Positions 28,581 to 37,722 of a stretch of DNA of 64,000 bases are shown here, piece after piece. Below the pieces are notes generated by a model, which saw only the letters and a program-made list of their open reading frames with translations, searched no databases and was not told the origin of the DNA. This stretch comes from Emcibacter sp. GTDB taxonomy: Bacteria > Pseudomonadota > Alphaproteobacteria > Sphingomonadales > Emcibacteraceae. The translations under genes were made by a program, and so were the position numbers. The stretch's first letter is position 1, and each line of letters starts with the position of its first letter. The stretch spans positions 1 to 64,000 of the forward strand of contig JAKIUQ010000010.1 in NCBI GenBank assembly GCA_021647465.1, written 5' to 3'.

Positions 28581-29065
28581 AGCGTGATCTGAAGAGGCTG
28601 CGGTAAGTCTATGGTATCGCAATCCTTCCCCAAATCCACATAATCCACCACAAGAAAATCACTTTGCCCCTGCAAGGCCAAACTATAATGATGCCATGTT
28701 CCCGCATGGTAATTCACGCCCTGATCAGGCTGCGCAATAAAAGCACGCAGATCATCCATATTAAATTTTCCGGAATGGCTCACAATCACCAAATAGGGAT
28801 GTGGGCCGAGCGGCATGAAAAGCTGGCTTGATTTTGGGTGCCGTTCCATCTGGTGAATAATCACCGGCATGCCGCAAAAATCCGACCGGAAAATATTCAC
28901 CGTCACCCTGCCCCCGTCCTGAGAGGCAACATGAGCCAAATCATGGAAACGGGTCGTATGGCCGGCGTTAATCTGTTTTTTAATCTGGGCAGATGCCGCC
29001 GACACCACATCACCGAACGGGGCAAAAGCGGCGGCGGTCAGGGGGATGGCGCGAAGTGTTTTCAT
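28577..29065 (-). CDS. allA: Ureidoglycolate lyase
   Basis: A protein of about 162 residues that splits ureidoglycolate into glyoxylate and urea. It has the cupin-like AllA fold with PLTAAAFAPFGDVV at the N-terminus, VTVNIFRSD, RHPKSSQLFMPLG and GVNYHAGTWHH. The ATG at 29065, 1 nt after the puuD stop, fits the family. The open frame runs 57 nt further upstream, inside puuD. It is last in the glcB-iclR-puuD-allA operon. Confidence 0.94.
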   Translation of the reverse strand: MKTLRAIPLTAAAFAPFGDVVSAASAQIKKQINAGHTTRFHDLAHVASQDGGRVTVNIFRSDFCGMPVIIHQMERHPKSSQLFMPLGPHPYLVIVSHSGKFNMDDLRAFIAQPDQGVNYHAGTWHHYSLALQGQSDFLVVDYVDLGKDCDTIDLPQPLQITL

Positions 29066-29066
29066 G

Positions 29067-30272
29067 CTATTTATCATCCTGACTTTTGAGCCATGACACG
29101 AGCTGCGCCCGTTCAATATCACTCATACCCGTTTCATTACCCAGCGGCATATCCTGCGTGACCATCACCCGGTCTATGATTTGCGCGCTGTATTTCAGAA
29201 TATGGTCTTTCGTATCAAAAATCACCCCGTTTGGCGCTTCTTGAAAAAATTCATGGGTTGGCGCGGCGCCATGACAATTGGTGCAATGGGTCTTCATTAT
29301 GGTCTTCACTTGGGCATAAGTGGCCGTTTTGGCACCTATGTTTACTTGCAAGCGGGCCGCATCCTTGAAATAGGCCGCAAGCACCATAATCCCGATGAAC
29401 CCAACCACAGAAAATACCGCAAGACTATATCTGGTGCGGCCTTGGTGTTTTAGGTTAAAGAAATGACGGATCAGCCATCCAAGCGCCCCCAAAAGGCTCA
29501 GGATCAACCAGCCGTTTGGATTGGCAAAAGTTTGCGGATAATGATTGCTGATCATAAGAAACAAAACCGGCAGGGTCATGTAATTATTATGTAAGGAGCG
29601 TTGTTTGGCCTCCTGCCCTAATTTGGGATCCGGGGTTCTGCCCGCCACAAGATCAGCAACGACTTTTTTCTGGTTCGGAATAATCACCATAAAGACATTG
29701 GCCGCCATGACCGTGCCAATCATGGCCCCCACATGGATATAGGCCCCCCGATCAGTAAATATCTGCGCCAAAGCCCAAGCGGATAAGGTGAGCAAGCCAA
29801 ACCAGACAAGACCAAAAGCCGTATTTTTTTGACCAAGGGGAGAGCGGCACAGAAGGTCATAGACTATCCAGCCCGCACCGAGGAACAAAAGCCCGATAGC
29901 CACAGCCATGGCCGGCGACATGTCATATTTTGCCTGATCCACGAGAAAAACAGATGCGCCGTAATAATACATCAGGGCCAGCAGTAAAAATCCGCTGATC
30001 CAAGTAAAATACGCCTCCCATTTGAACCAATGTAATTCACCGGGCATTTCCGCCGGCGCGACGCTATATTTCTGTTTGTGATAAAAACCGCCCCCATGCA
30101 CAGACCATACCTCCCCGGATACGCCTTTTTCACTATCGGCAGATATCTTTGGCTTGCGTAAGTGGTTATCCAGCCAGATAAAATAAAAAGATGACCCAAT
30201 CCACGCGATCCCTGCGGTAAGGTGAAGCCAGCGCAGGGCCATACTCAGCCAACTTGTAATGTCTAATTCCAT
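29067..30272 (-). CDS. puuD: Urate hydroxylase PuuD, membrane-bound with cytochrome c domain
   Basis: A 401-residue integral membrane urate oxidase that makes 5-hydroxyisourate. About eight transmembrane helices form the urate-oxidase N-terminal domain (W-L-H-L-T-A-G-I-A-W-I-G-S-S-F start). A C-terminal cytochrome c domain follows with CTNCH (about residue 332) and a distal Met in TQDMPLGNETG. It replaces cofactor-free UOX or HpxO and feeds electrons into the respiratory chain. It lies between iclR (2 nt) and allA (1 nt). Confidence 0.94.
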   Translation of the reverse strand: MELDITSWLSMALRWLHLTAGIAWIGSSFYFIWLDNHLRKPKISADSEKGVSGEVWSVHGGGFYHKQKYSVAPAEMPGELHWFKWEAYFTWISGFLLLALMYYYGASVFLVDQAKYDMSPAMAVAIGLLFLGAGWIVYDLLCRSPLGQKNTAFGLVWFGLLTLSAWALAQIFTDRGAYIHVGAMIGTVMAANVFMVIIPNQKKVVADLVAGRTPDPKLGQEAKQRSLHNNYMTLPVLFLMISNHYPQTFANPNGWLILSLLGALGWLIRHFFNLKHQGRTRYSLAVFSVVGFIGIMVLAAYFKDAARLQVNIGAKTATYAQVKTIMKTHCTNCHGAAPTHEFFQEAPNGVIFDTKDHILKYSAQIIDRVMVTQDMPLGNETGMSDIERAQLVSWLKSQDDK

Positions 30273-30274
30273 GG

Positions 30275-31090
30275 TTAGTCCTCAATTTTCTTTTTTCTTA
30301 TACCGCCGATAGACCGGGTTATTTCATCTGCCATACGGCGAATATTCTGTCCGATACGGGCGATATCTTTCTGCATCAAGCGAACCGTTGGCCCGGATAT
30401 GGAAATCGCCGCTATGGCATCATTATATTCATCATATATGGCGGCGGCAATGCACCGCATGCCCAAACTTTGTTCTTGCTCATCAATGGCATAGCCTGTT
30501 TCACGAACCTCATTAAGTTCCCTCATCAGGGCCTCAATTGTGACATGGGTTTTTTCTGTTAAAGCCGCCAATGTCATATTTTCAAGAATTTCAAAAATTT
30601 CATCATCCGGAAGGGCCGACAAAAGAACCTTGCCAACAGCCGAGGCATGAAGCGGGCCGCGCGTTCCTATGGGCACCGCGATACGCATCACTTCAGCGCA
30701 TTCTACCTGCGCAATGAAAACGACATTCGTCCGGTCCAATATGGCCATATTGACCGTTTCACCAAGTTCCGCGACCAGTTTTTTCATGAAGGGCCGCGCC
30801 TGAAGCGCAAAATCGCGCTTGCGCAGATAGGCATTACCCACATTAAAGGCTTTCAGGCCAACAGACCAGCCGCCGGTATTCTGATCACATTCCACATAAC
30901 CCATTTGCCGCATGGCATTCAAAAGCCTGTGTACGGTTGAGGGCGCAAGTCCCATGCGGTTCGCGAGCTGACTAAGGCCGCAACCAGAATCAGATTCTGC
31001 GACAGCCTCTAAAAGGGCAAAGGCGCGGGATAAGGATTGCACCTGACCTTTTGCCGTTGACTTTATGGGGTTTTCGGGCTGATCGCTCAT
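30275..31090 (-). CDS. IclR family transcriptional regulator
   Basis: A 271-residue regulator with a winged helix-turn-helix near the N-terminus (GLSQLANRMGLAPSTVHRLLNAM, read here as two short motifs) and an IclR effector domain (GPLHASAVGKVLLSALPD, IDEQEQSLGMRCIAAAIYD). It overlaps glcB by 4 nt and precedes puuD by 2 nt. Glyoxylate is a known ligand in this family (for example AllR and IclR), so sensing it here would make sense. That is inferred. Confidence 0.9.
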   Translation of the reverse strand: MSDQPENPIKSTAKGQVQSLSRAFALLEAVAESDSGCGLSQLANRMGLAPSTVHRLLNAMRQMGYVECDQNTGGWSVGLKAFNVGNAYLRKRDFALQARPFMKKLVAELGETVNMAILDRTNVVFIAQVECAEVMRIAVPIGTRGPLHASAVGKVLLSALPDDEIFEILENMTLAALTEKTHVTIEALMRELNEVRETGYAIDEQEQSLGMRCIAAAIYDEYNDAIAAISISGPTVRLMQKDIARIGQNIRRMADEITRSIGGIRKKKIED

Positions 31091-33246
31091 TTATGCGCCT
31101 TGGCCTCACGCCGCCGTGCATGCAGAATGGGTTCCGTATAGCCATTCGGCTGCTCTGCCCCTTTTAAAATAAGGTCACAGGCCGCCCGAAAAGCCACACC
31201 GTTAAAATCAGGGGCCATCGGGCTGTAATTTGGATCACCGGCATTTTGCGCATCAACCAAGGCCGCCATATGTTTCAGAGTTTCCATGATATCCTCTTTC
31301 GTACAAATACCGTGATGGAGCCAATTGGCCATATGCTGGCTTGAAATACGTAATGTGGCCCGGTCTTCCATCAGGCCCACATCATTGATATCCGGCACTT
31401 TGGAACAGCCAATGCCCTGATCTATCCAGCGCACCACATAACCGAGCAGCCCTTGGGCATTGTTATCAAGCTCGTTTTTGATATCTTCTGCCGCAACAGG
31501 CAAGTCATGAAGCAAGGGAATATTGAGCAGATCATCCAAAGATGCGGGCGGGCGTGATATGAGTTCTTCTTGAATTTTTGACACATCATTCTCGTGATAA
31601 TGGATCGCATGCAACGTCGCCGCCGTGGGGGACGGCACCCACGCGCAGCTCGCGCCTGCCAAAAGCTGCGCCCCCTTTACATCCAGCATCTGGCGCATTT
31701 CAGAGGGCATGGCCCACATGCCTTTGCCAATTTGCGCCTTGCCGTGCATGCCGAGCGCAAGGCCCGTATCCACGTTCCAGCGCTCGTAAGCCTCAATCCA
31801 TATTTCATCCTTCATGGCATTCTTGCGCACCATGGGCCCGGCCTCCATATCGGTGTGAATTTCATCACCGGTGCGGTCAAGGAACCCTGTATTTATAAAG
31901 AATATTCTGTCCTTGACGGCCCGGATAGTTTCTTTAAGATTTAACGTCGTGCGGCGCTCTTCGTCCATGACGCCAATTTTAAGGGTATGACGGGGAAGTT
32001 TTAAAATATCCTCAACCCGATTAAAAACATCATTGGCGAAGGCGGCTTCATCGGGGCCGTGCATTTTGGGTTTGACGATATAAATACTGCCCGCTTTACT
32101 ATTTTTGTATAGCCCCTTGCCCTTCACATCATGGAGGGCGGCGAGACTTGTGATCAGGGCATCCAATATGCCTTCAGGAATCTCTATAGCACTGCCGTCC
32201 AGAACAGTATCTGTGGTCATCAGATGCCCCACATTGCGCACCAACATCAGGCTGCGGCCGGAAAGGCTGAATTCTTTCCCCGTTTTATCTGTGTAAATAC
32301 GGTCTGGATTCAGACGGCGCTTGACCTGCTTATTTCCCTTGGTGAAATTGATGCTCAAATCACCCTTCATCAATCCCAACCAATTGCGATAGAGATTGAC
32401 TTTATCTTCGGCATCCACAGCCGCCACGGAATCCTCGCAATCCATGATGGCCGTCAGTGCGGATTCCAGTATCACATCACACACACCCGATGGATTACCG
32501 GCCCCAACAGAATGATTACGGTCAATCACAATTTCCACATGAAGGCCGTGATGGCAGAATAACAGGCCAAGAATATCGCCGCGCCGCTGATGTCCGACAA
32601 AAAGCGCTTTATTTTCCAATATTGTTACCTGACCATTCTGCAATTTCATGGCAAGGCCAGCTGTTCCTGCCAGTTCATAAGATATAACGTGACTATGAGA
32701 TCCGTTCTTCAAAGGAAAATACGTGTCCAGAAAGTCATTGGCCCGGGCAATTACCACGGCACCGCGCGCGGCATCATAACCAGCTTTCACATCCCCTTTC
32801 TGCGGGATTACATCTGTGCCGTAAAAGGCATCAAACAGGCTGCCCCAACGAGCATTCGCGGCATTGACGGCATAGCGGGCATTATCCACAGGCACCACAA
32901 GCTGCGGCCCGGCAAGGCTTGAGACTTCCAGGTCTGAACCCGTGGTGCCGATTTGAAAGGCTTGTCCTTCTGGTACCAAATAGCCAATGTCTTTAAGAAA
33001 TTTCTTGTAGGCTGTCTTGTCCCATTTGCTGGCATGTTCCGTCTGCCAGATATCCAATGAAGCTTGCAAATCTTTCCGTATGTCCAGCAGAACCATATTG
33101 CGCGGGGTAAAGTCACAGACAAGAGCCGCAAGCCCCTGCCATAAATCATCGGCGGTAATATCCAGCCCGGGCAGCATCTCATTCTCAACAAAATCTGCAA
33201 ATGCTGTTGCAACCTGCAATGTCCCGCGCGCCACATATTTGGTCAT
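31087..33246 (-). CDS. glcB: Malate synthase G
   Basis: A 719-residue malate synthase of isoform G length. It condenses glyoxylate with acetyl-CoA. Motifs include the MDCEDSVAAVDAEDKV acidic loop, RSLMLVRNVGHLMT, the DRTGDEIHTDMEAGPM segment and the G-type GASCAWVPSPTAATLHAIHYH. It heads the glcB-iclR-puuD-allA operon and consumes the glyoxylate released by ureidoglycolate lyase, so purine carbon enters the TCA cycle as malate. Confidence 0.96.
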   Translation of the reverse strand: MTKYVARGTLQVATAFADFVENEMLPGLDITADDLWQGLAALVCDFTPRNMVLLDIRKDLQASLDIWQTEHASKWDKTAYKKFLKDIGYLVPEGQAFQIGTTGSDLEVSSLAGPQLVVPVDNARYAVNAANARWGSLFDAFYGTDVIPQKGDVKAGYDAARGAVVIARANDFLDTYFPLKNGSHSHVISYELAGTAGLAMKLQNGQVTILENKALFVGHQRRGDILGLLFCHHGLHVEIVIDRNHSVGAGNPSGVCDVILESALTAIMDCEDSVAAVDAEDKVNLYRNWLGLMKGDLSINFTKGNKQVKRRLNPDRIYTDKTGKEFSLSGRSLMLVRNVGHLMTTDTVLDGSAIEIPEGILDALITSLAALHDVKGKGLYKNSKAGSIYIVKPKMHGPDEAAFANDVFNRVEDILKLPRHTLKIGVMDEERRTTLNLKETIRAVKDRIFFINTGFLDRTGDEIHTDMEAGPMVRKNAMKDEIWIEAYERWNVDTGLALGMHGKAQIGKGMWAMPSEMRQMLDVKGAQLLAGASCAWVPSPTAATLHAIHYHENDVSKIQEELISRPPASLDDLLNIPLLHDLPVAAEDIKNELDNNAQGLLGYVVRWIDQGIGCSKVPDINDVGLMEDRATLRISSQHMANWLHHGICTKEDIMETLKHMAALVDAQNAGDPNYSPMAPDFNGVAFRAACDLILKGAEQPNGYTEPILHARRREAKAHK

Positions 33247-33344
33247 TCTTACTGTCCTTTAATTTTTTAATGCTGCCTGGGGACAATATCATGACCTTCC
33301 ATATTATGGAAATAGTTTCTATTATTGCAAAATATTCTTCACAT

Positions 33345-33373
33345 AAAAAAAGGGATGGTAAAAACCATCCCTT
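33345..33373 (-). terminator. Rho-independent terminator of the PEP-CTERM gene
   Basis: AAGGGATGG (33350-33358) and CCATCCCTT (33365-33373) form a perfect 9-bp stem with a 6-nt loop. Read leftward, it is followed by a run of T (A-run 33345-33351 on the plus strand). It lies 53 nt after the PEP-CTERM stop. A second, T-less hairpin CTGATAT/ATATCAG at 33392-33410 lies between them. Confidence 0.85.
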
Positions 33374-33425
33374 CTCTATTCATTCAAGCAACTGATATTA
33401 ATGATATCAGGCTTTATTTTTTGCC

Positions 33426-34265
33426 TTAGACTTTACGGCGACGGGCAATCAGGCCCATTCCGACAAGACCAAGTCCAAGAAGACCAAGTGCGCCTGGCTC
33501 AGGAAGAGCTGTTGTTGTTGCAGAACCACTATCCACTACAATATTAAATGAAGTACCGGGAGCACATCCATTACAAGGCTCTACAGATTGTTCAAATCTG
33601 AATATTTCAGGGAATTTGCTTAAAGCACTTCCGTCGATTGCCATGGCAAGTCCGTCTGAGTTTCCAGACAGGCTGTCCAGATCAAAGTCACCACACAGAG
33701 TGGCCGCCGCAATAGTCGCACTACAACCTGGCACAAACTCCAGTCTGAGATACAATGACTGCCCAAGCAAGTCGCCTTCAACAGTTGCCTGATCTGTCAT
33801 GTCAATCGTTGAACCGAAAAGGGCTCCAACACGATAAATATCAACATAGCCACCCTCTGACCAGAAATCGATTGAACCCGCACCATCCCCTTCAACTCTG
33901 ATGTCGTTAAAGCCGTAGAAATACGCAATTAAAGCTTCCCCTTCATCCCCATTATTCCATAAGTTATTTGGAAAAGGCGAAACATCGTCCTGAATACTGC
34001 TTACTGTCGTAATCCCCCATGTATCATTGGCTTGATTGGAACCGGGAGCATTATCAGTCCCAGATGCCACGTTACATGATGCCACATCAGTACATAAGAC
34101 ACCAGCAGCAAAAGGATCATACCCGGTCTGGGCAGCATCAAGGCCATTATAATTAAATTGGATTGCGCCAGAAATGGCATCCAGATGTCCGGCTTGTGCA
34201 GACATAATACCCATTGTCGCTACTGCGGCACCTGCCAGCAAAGTACTTAAAATTTTCTTTTTCAT
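33426..34265 (-). CDS. PEP-CTERM sorting domain protein (secreted, exosortase substrate)
   Basis: A 279-residue exported protein. It has a signal peptide (MKKKILSTLLAGAAVATM to AQAG) and a beta-rich middle of unknown function. The C-terminal sorting signal has the three parts of a PEP-CTERM tail: the PEPGALGLLGLG motif, a transmembrane helix and RRRKV. Such proteins are cut by exosortase A and probably delivered to the envelope or the extracellular polysaccharide matrix. The ATG at 34265 follows GGAGAAAT; an upstream in-frame Met would precede the signal peptide. Transcription is predicted from the sigma-54 promoter at 34346-34361. The XrtA enzyme is encoded at 61940-63472. Confidence 0.92.
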   Translation of the reverse strand: MKKKILSTLLAGAAVATMGIMSAQAGHLDAISGAIQFNYNGLDAAQTGYDPFAAGVLCTDVASCNVASGTDNAPGSNQANDTWGITTVSSIQDDVSPFPNNLWNNGDEGEALIAYFYGFNDIRVEGDGAGSIDFWSEGGYVDIYRVGALFGSTIDMTDQATVEGDLLGQSLYLRLEFVPGCSATIAAATLCGDFDLDSLSGNSDGLAMAIDGSALSKFPEIFRFEQSVEPCNGCAPGTSFNIVVDSGSATTTALPEPGALGLLGLGLVGMGLIARRRKV

Positions 34266-34345
34266 TTTATTTCTCCAAATATTATTACAAAACAAATATA
34301 TTCTCAAACGAGTGAGAATGCTGTTTCAATTCTCGGGACTTACTA

Positions 34346-34361
34346 TGCAACCCCCGTGCCA
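34346..34361 (-). promoter_or_regulatory. Sigma-54 promoter of the PEP-CTERM gene
   Basis: On the minus strand, TGGCACGGGGGTTGCA is an exact match to the -24/-12 consensus TGGCAC-N5-TTGCA. Transcription would start near 34334, giving a leader of about 70 nt. Sigma-54 promoters before PEP-CTERM genes are an established pattern and depend on the PrsK/PrsR two-component pair. Confidence 0.9.
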
Positions 34362-34445
34362 AAAATCTCAAGCCCATGTTTCTGCTGCATTTTTCGTAAA
34401 CTACCTCTAACATTCCCCCTAATCCATAGGTATTTTACATAAACT

Positions 34446-34463
34446 TGTAAAGAATTCCGACAG
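34446..34463 (-). promoter_or_regulatory. Putative activator site (UAS) for the sigma-54 promoter of the PEP-CTERM gene
   Basis: The element reads CTGTC-N7-TTTACA in the direction of transcription and is preceded by AAAA. It ends 84 bp upstream of the -24 element. It matches the sites at 52816-52833 and 60571-60588 in sequence, spacing and orientation. Upstream placement of this kind is normal for enhancer-binding activators of sigma-54 RNA polymerase. The regulator is presumed to be PrsR. Confidence 0.65.
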
Positions 34464-34555
34464 TTTTTTTCACAAAATATATAAAAAAACTGTACCATAA
34501 AACCAATATGACACTAACCACTTGATTTTATTCACTTATTACTAGAATAATCAAT

Positions 34556-34572
34556 TGTAAAAAAAACTGACA
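34556..34572. promoter_or_regulatory. Weaker copy of the UAS motif between the PEP-CTERM gene and prsT
   Basis: TGTAAA-N7-GACA at 34556-34572 has the same spacing as the other copies but lacks the following GTTTT. It could help the leftward PEP-CTERM promoter or serve prsT. Only a poor GG-N10-GC match (34585-34598) follows on the prsT side. The 401-bp space between the two start regions otherwise shows only AT-rich sequence. Confidence 0.4.
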
Positions 34573-34666
34573 CTCTTGCATTTCGGGTAAAAATCTGCCC
34601 TTATAGTCCCATATTTATCTGTTTCTTTACATTTTAAGAATAGACAAGGTAGAAATATCAATCATA

Positions 34667-37606
34667 TTGAATATGACAAAATCAACATCGGGACGAAAAA
34701 TGACATCTTTATATATCTGCAATGGCGTATCACCCTTTAATGTTATGACAAGATCACTATTTGCCACGTTAAAATTTACAACATTAATTATACTTGCCGT
34801 CTTTCTTGCCTCTTGCAGCGACACACCCATTCGCACGGAAGCCGAATATATTGATGTCGCGACAGAAGCCCATGCGTCCGGCAACAGCAGACTTGCCCTG
34901 CTGGAGCTCTCTATTGGCATTCGAAACTTCCCACAGAATGCAGACCTTCAACAGCTTCGAGGTAAGGTTTTTCTTGACCTGGAGGATGGTTCAGCCGCAG
35001 AAATTGCCTTCAATAAGGCCGTTTCCCTCGGGTTTAACCGTGACTTCCTCAAACATGACCTTGCCCAATCATGGCTGTATCAACGAAATCCAGCCAAGGT
35101 TATCGAAAATCTTGAGAAAGATATCGCGGAAGGATCAAAAGACCCTTTAATATATGAAATTGTTGGCCGCGCCTATATCGCGTCTCGTGACCGTTCCAAC
35201 CCCACGTTATTCATGAAAAATATGAACCAAGCAGAGGCCTATATTGAACAAGCCTATGCGTTAAGTCCAAATAATACACGGGTATTAATCACAAAAGCCT
35301 GGCTCCCTGCCATGATGGGTAATATAGATGAAGCCCTTGAGTGGTTGAACAAGGCTGATTTGATTGTCAAAGATCAAAGACAAAATCTGGCCATGCAGGG
35401 AGAATTGCTGATCCGGCAGAATAAAATTGATCAGGCCCGCGAAATTTACGAACGACTGGTGAAAAAATTTAGACAATATCCTCAATATAAACTGGAACTC
35501 GGCTTTACCTATATCTTGAGCCATGATTTTGCCAAAGCCCGGGAATGGGTTGAGCCAGTAGCCAAACAATATCCTGACCAATTGCGATCACAATATTTAT
35601 TATCCAATATTTCATTGATGGAAAAAGAATATGACGACGCAAAAGAGCTTAGCGATGCCATTCTTGTTAATTCACCAGACCATCTTGAAGCCGTCATTAT
35701 CAATGGGGCCAGTTCTTATTTTCTGGGTGACTTTGAGAATGCCAACCAGAAATTGGCCCTATTCTACAACAGAACCGGGTCAATTCCCGCCCTAAAGCTT
35801 CTCGTGGCGACAAAATTAAAACTTAATGAAAATTTCACGGCTGCCAAACTTCTTGAAGACGCCGGCCAAACCATAGAAGAACAAACCGACACCGAGCTAT
35901 TAAACCTTGTGGCCCTTGCATCGGCAAAGGTTGGTAAAGCCGACGCGGCACTCGAGGCTTATCAGAAACTCGTCAAACAACAGCCTGAAACATCAACCTA
36001 TCAAAGTAATCTGGCCATGATACAGATTGCGCAGGGTAATTATGAAGAAGGCTTCGACAATCTGGAAAAAGCCTTAAAAAAACAAGATTTTGAAAAGGAA
36101 TCCGGGCAATATCTCTATACGCTCGCAACCAAAGCGCTTCAGGTCCGGCAATATGATACGGCCGCAATCTATATTGAACAATATAAAAAAATCGCCCCGA
36201 ATAACTACAAACCATGGACAATGTCTGCGGTATTGCAAACTATTCTGAAAAACAATGACGCCGTGCGGCAGGACTTTGAAAAGGCCATGGAAATTGCGCC
36301 TGATGTGGCAGAAGTAAAAGCACGATACGCAATATTTGAAAAGATTCAAGGTAATCAGGATAAGGCCCAAAGTCTTGCTGCGCAAGCCCTGAAGCTTGAC
36401 CCGAGCGATATTGGCGCGGGAAAATTATTGCTCGAGGAGTTGGTCAAGGACAAGAAGTTTGAGCAAATCAAAGACATCGTCGATAATGCCGTTCAAAACG
36501 CCGCAGCCCCGGCTTTCAGCAAAATGATATTTGCCGATTATTATACCCTGCTTGGCCGCCCCCAGGAAACTTTGACTATTCTTGCCGCATTACCGGAACC
36601 CGTTAAAGCGAGTGCCTCATACCAGCTCATCAGCGGTAAGGCTTATTTAAGAAACGGTCAGGCACAAAGCTCTGTGAATATGCTTGAACCCTTTTCCTTA
36701 AATAATCCCAATAATATCCAAGCCTTGAAATATCTCATGCAAGGCTATGTCTTAACCGGAAACCAAGAAAAATATCAATCTACTCTGGAAAAAATTGATG
36801 GGCTGACCCCCAATGACTATGGCAACCAGATCGACTTGGCAAAATTATACATTTCTACGGGTAAGTTTGATCTGGCAGAAAAAATACTTAACAACCTGAA
36901 AACGGAAAATGAACAACAGGCATTACAGCGAAATATCATCAGATCCACGATGGAAACCAGCCGCGAAAATATCAAAGCCGCGCTGGCTATTCTCACGTCT
37001 TTATATAAAGACTATCCTGAGAATGGCGGCGTTTCTATGCTCTACTCCAGAAATCTGGCCAATGACGGCCAAGTGGATAAAGCCATAACCGTTAGCAAAT
37101 CATGGTCGGGGCAGAATCCCGACAATCTTGATGTTAAACTGTTTCTTGGTGATCTTTATATGCGCAAGGCCGATAATGAAAATGCCATTTCCCAATATGA
37201 AGCCATAATTGCGTCCGAGAAAAAGGCACCCAAAAGAGTTGAACTTCATGCTCATAATAATCTGGCCATGATTTATATGACAAAAAATGAGGGCCAAAAA
37301 GCAATTGCCCACGCCCAGAAAGCCTTTGATATGGCCCCCAACAATCCTTCGGTCGTGGATACTTTTGCACAAATCCTGATGAAACAGGGGCAGGCCGAAA
37401 AGGCAGTTGATCATTTCAATCAGGCCCTGGCCCTATTGCCGAGTAATGATCGTAAGAACCGGTCCTTATTTACGCTGGGCAAGGCCCGGGCATTGATAGA
37501 ATCAGGACAAAAGGAACGCGCCCGTAATATATTGAACCGCCTGATCAAGGACGATCCGGACTTTCCAAAGATTGATGTGGCGAAACAATTATTATCTGAA
37601 ATTTAG
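34667..37606 (+). CDS. prsT: PEP-CTERM system TPR-repeat lipoprotein PrsT
   Basis: A protein of up to 979 residues made almost wholly of tetratricopeptide repeats, led by a lipoprotein signal (LIILAVFLASC). Length, lipobox and repeat layout match PrsT, the TPR lipoprotein regularly encoded with exosortase A/EPS systems and thought to scaffold polysaccharide or protein export. The start is uncertain. ATG at 34667 or 34700 gives a long leader, whereas ATG at 34745 gives a normal 24-residue lipoprotein signal but lacks a clear ribosome binding site. It is divergent from the PEP-CTERM gene. Confidence 0.87.
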   Translation: MNMTKSTSGRKMTSLYICNGVSPFNVMTRSLFATLKFTTLIILAVFLASCSDTPIRTEAEYIDVATEAHASGNSRLALLELSIGIRNFPQNADLQQLRGKVFLDLEDGSAAEIAFNKAVSLGFNRDFLKHDLAQSWLYQRNPAKVIENLEKDIAEGSKDPLIYEIVGRAYIASRDRSNPTLFMKNMNQAEAYIEQAYALSPNNTRVLITKAWLPAMMGNIDEALEWLNKADLIVKDQRQNLAMQGELLIRQNKIDQAREIYERLVKKFRQYPQYKLELGFTYILSHDFAKAREWVEPVAKQYPDQLRSQYLLSNISLMEKEYDDAKELSDAILVNSPDHLEAVIINGASSYFLGDFENANQKLALFYNRTGSIPALKLLVATKLKLNENFTAAKLLEDAGQTIEEQTDTELLNLVALASAKVGKADAALEAYQKLVKQQPETSTYQSNLAMIQIAQGNYEEGFDNLEKALKKQDFEKESGQYLYTLATKALQVRQYDTAAIYIEQYKKIAPNNYKPWTMSAVLQTILKNNDAVRQDFEKAMEIAPDVAEVKARYAIFEKIQGNQDKAQSLAAQALKLDPSDIGAGKLLLEELVKDKKFEQIKDIVDNAVQNAAAPAFSKMIFADYYTLLGRPQETLTILAALPEPVKASASYQLISGKAYLRNGQAQSSVNMLEPFSLNNPNNIQALKYLMQGYVLTGNQEKYQSTLEKIDGLTPNDYGNQIDLAKLYISTGKFDLAEKILNNLKTENEQQALQRNIIRSTMETSRENIKAALAILTSLYKDYPENGGVSMLYSRNLANDGQVDKAITVSKSWSGQNPDNLDVKLFLGDLYMRKADNENAISQYEAIIASEKKAPKRVELHAHNNLAMIYMTKNEGQKAIAHAQKAFDMAPNNPSVVDTFAQILMKQGQAEKAVDHFNQALALLPSNDRKNRSLFTLGKARALIESGQKERARNILNRLIKDDPDFPKIDVAKQLLSEI

Positions 37607-37722
37607 AGTATCAAGCCCAATATGATCCCGGTTCCGATACGGTTAAAAGATGCTTGTAAATAGGATATAATTCACTACATTAGCCGAAGAAAATGTAACA
37701 TCTTTAGAAAACAGGGAATACC

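Noticed and set aside
34572..34602. TGACAC...TTGC and GG-N10-GC as a sigma-54 promoter for prsT
   Set aside because: TGACAC and TTGC are only 2 nt apart instead of 5, and the GG-N10-GC match lacks the TGGC and TTGC cores, so no promoter is called.
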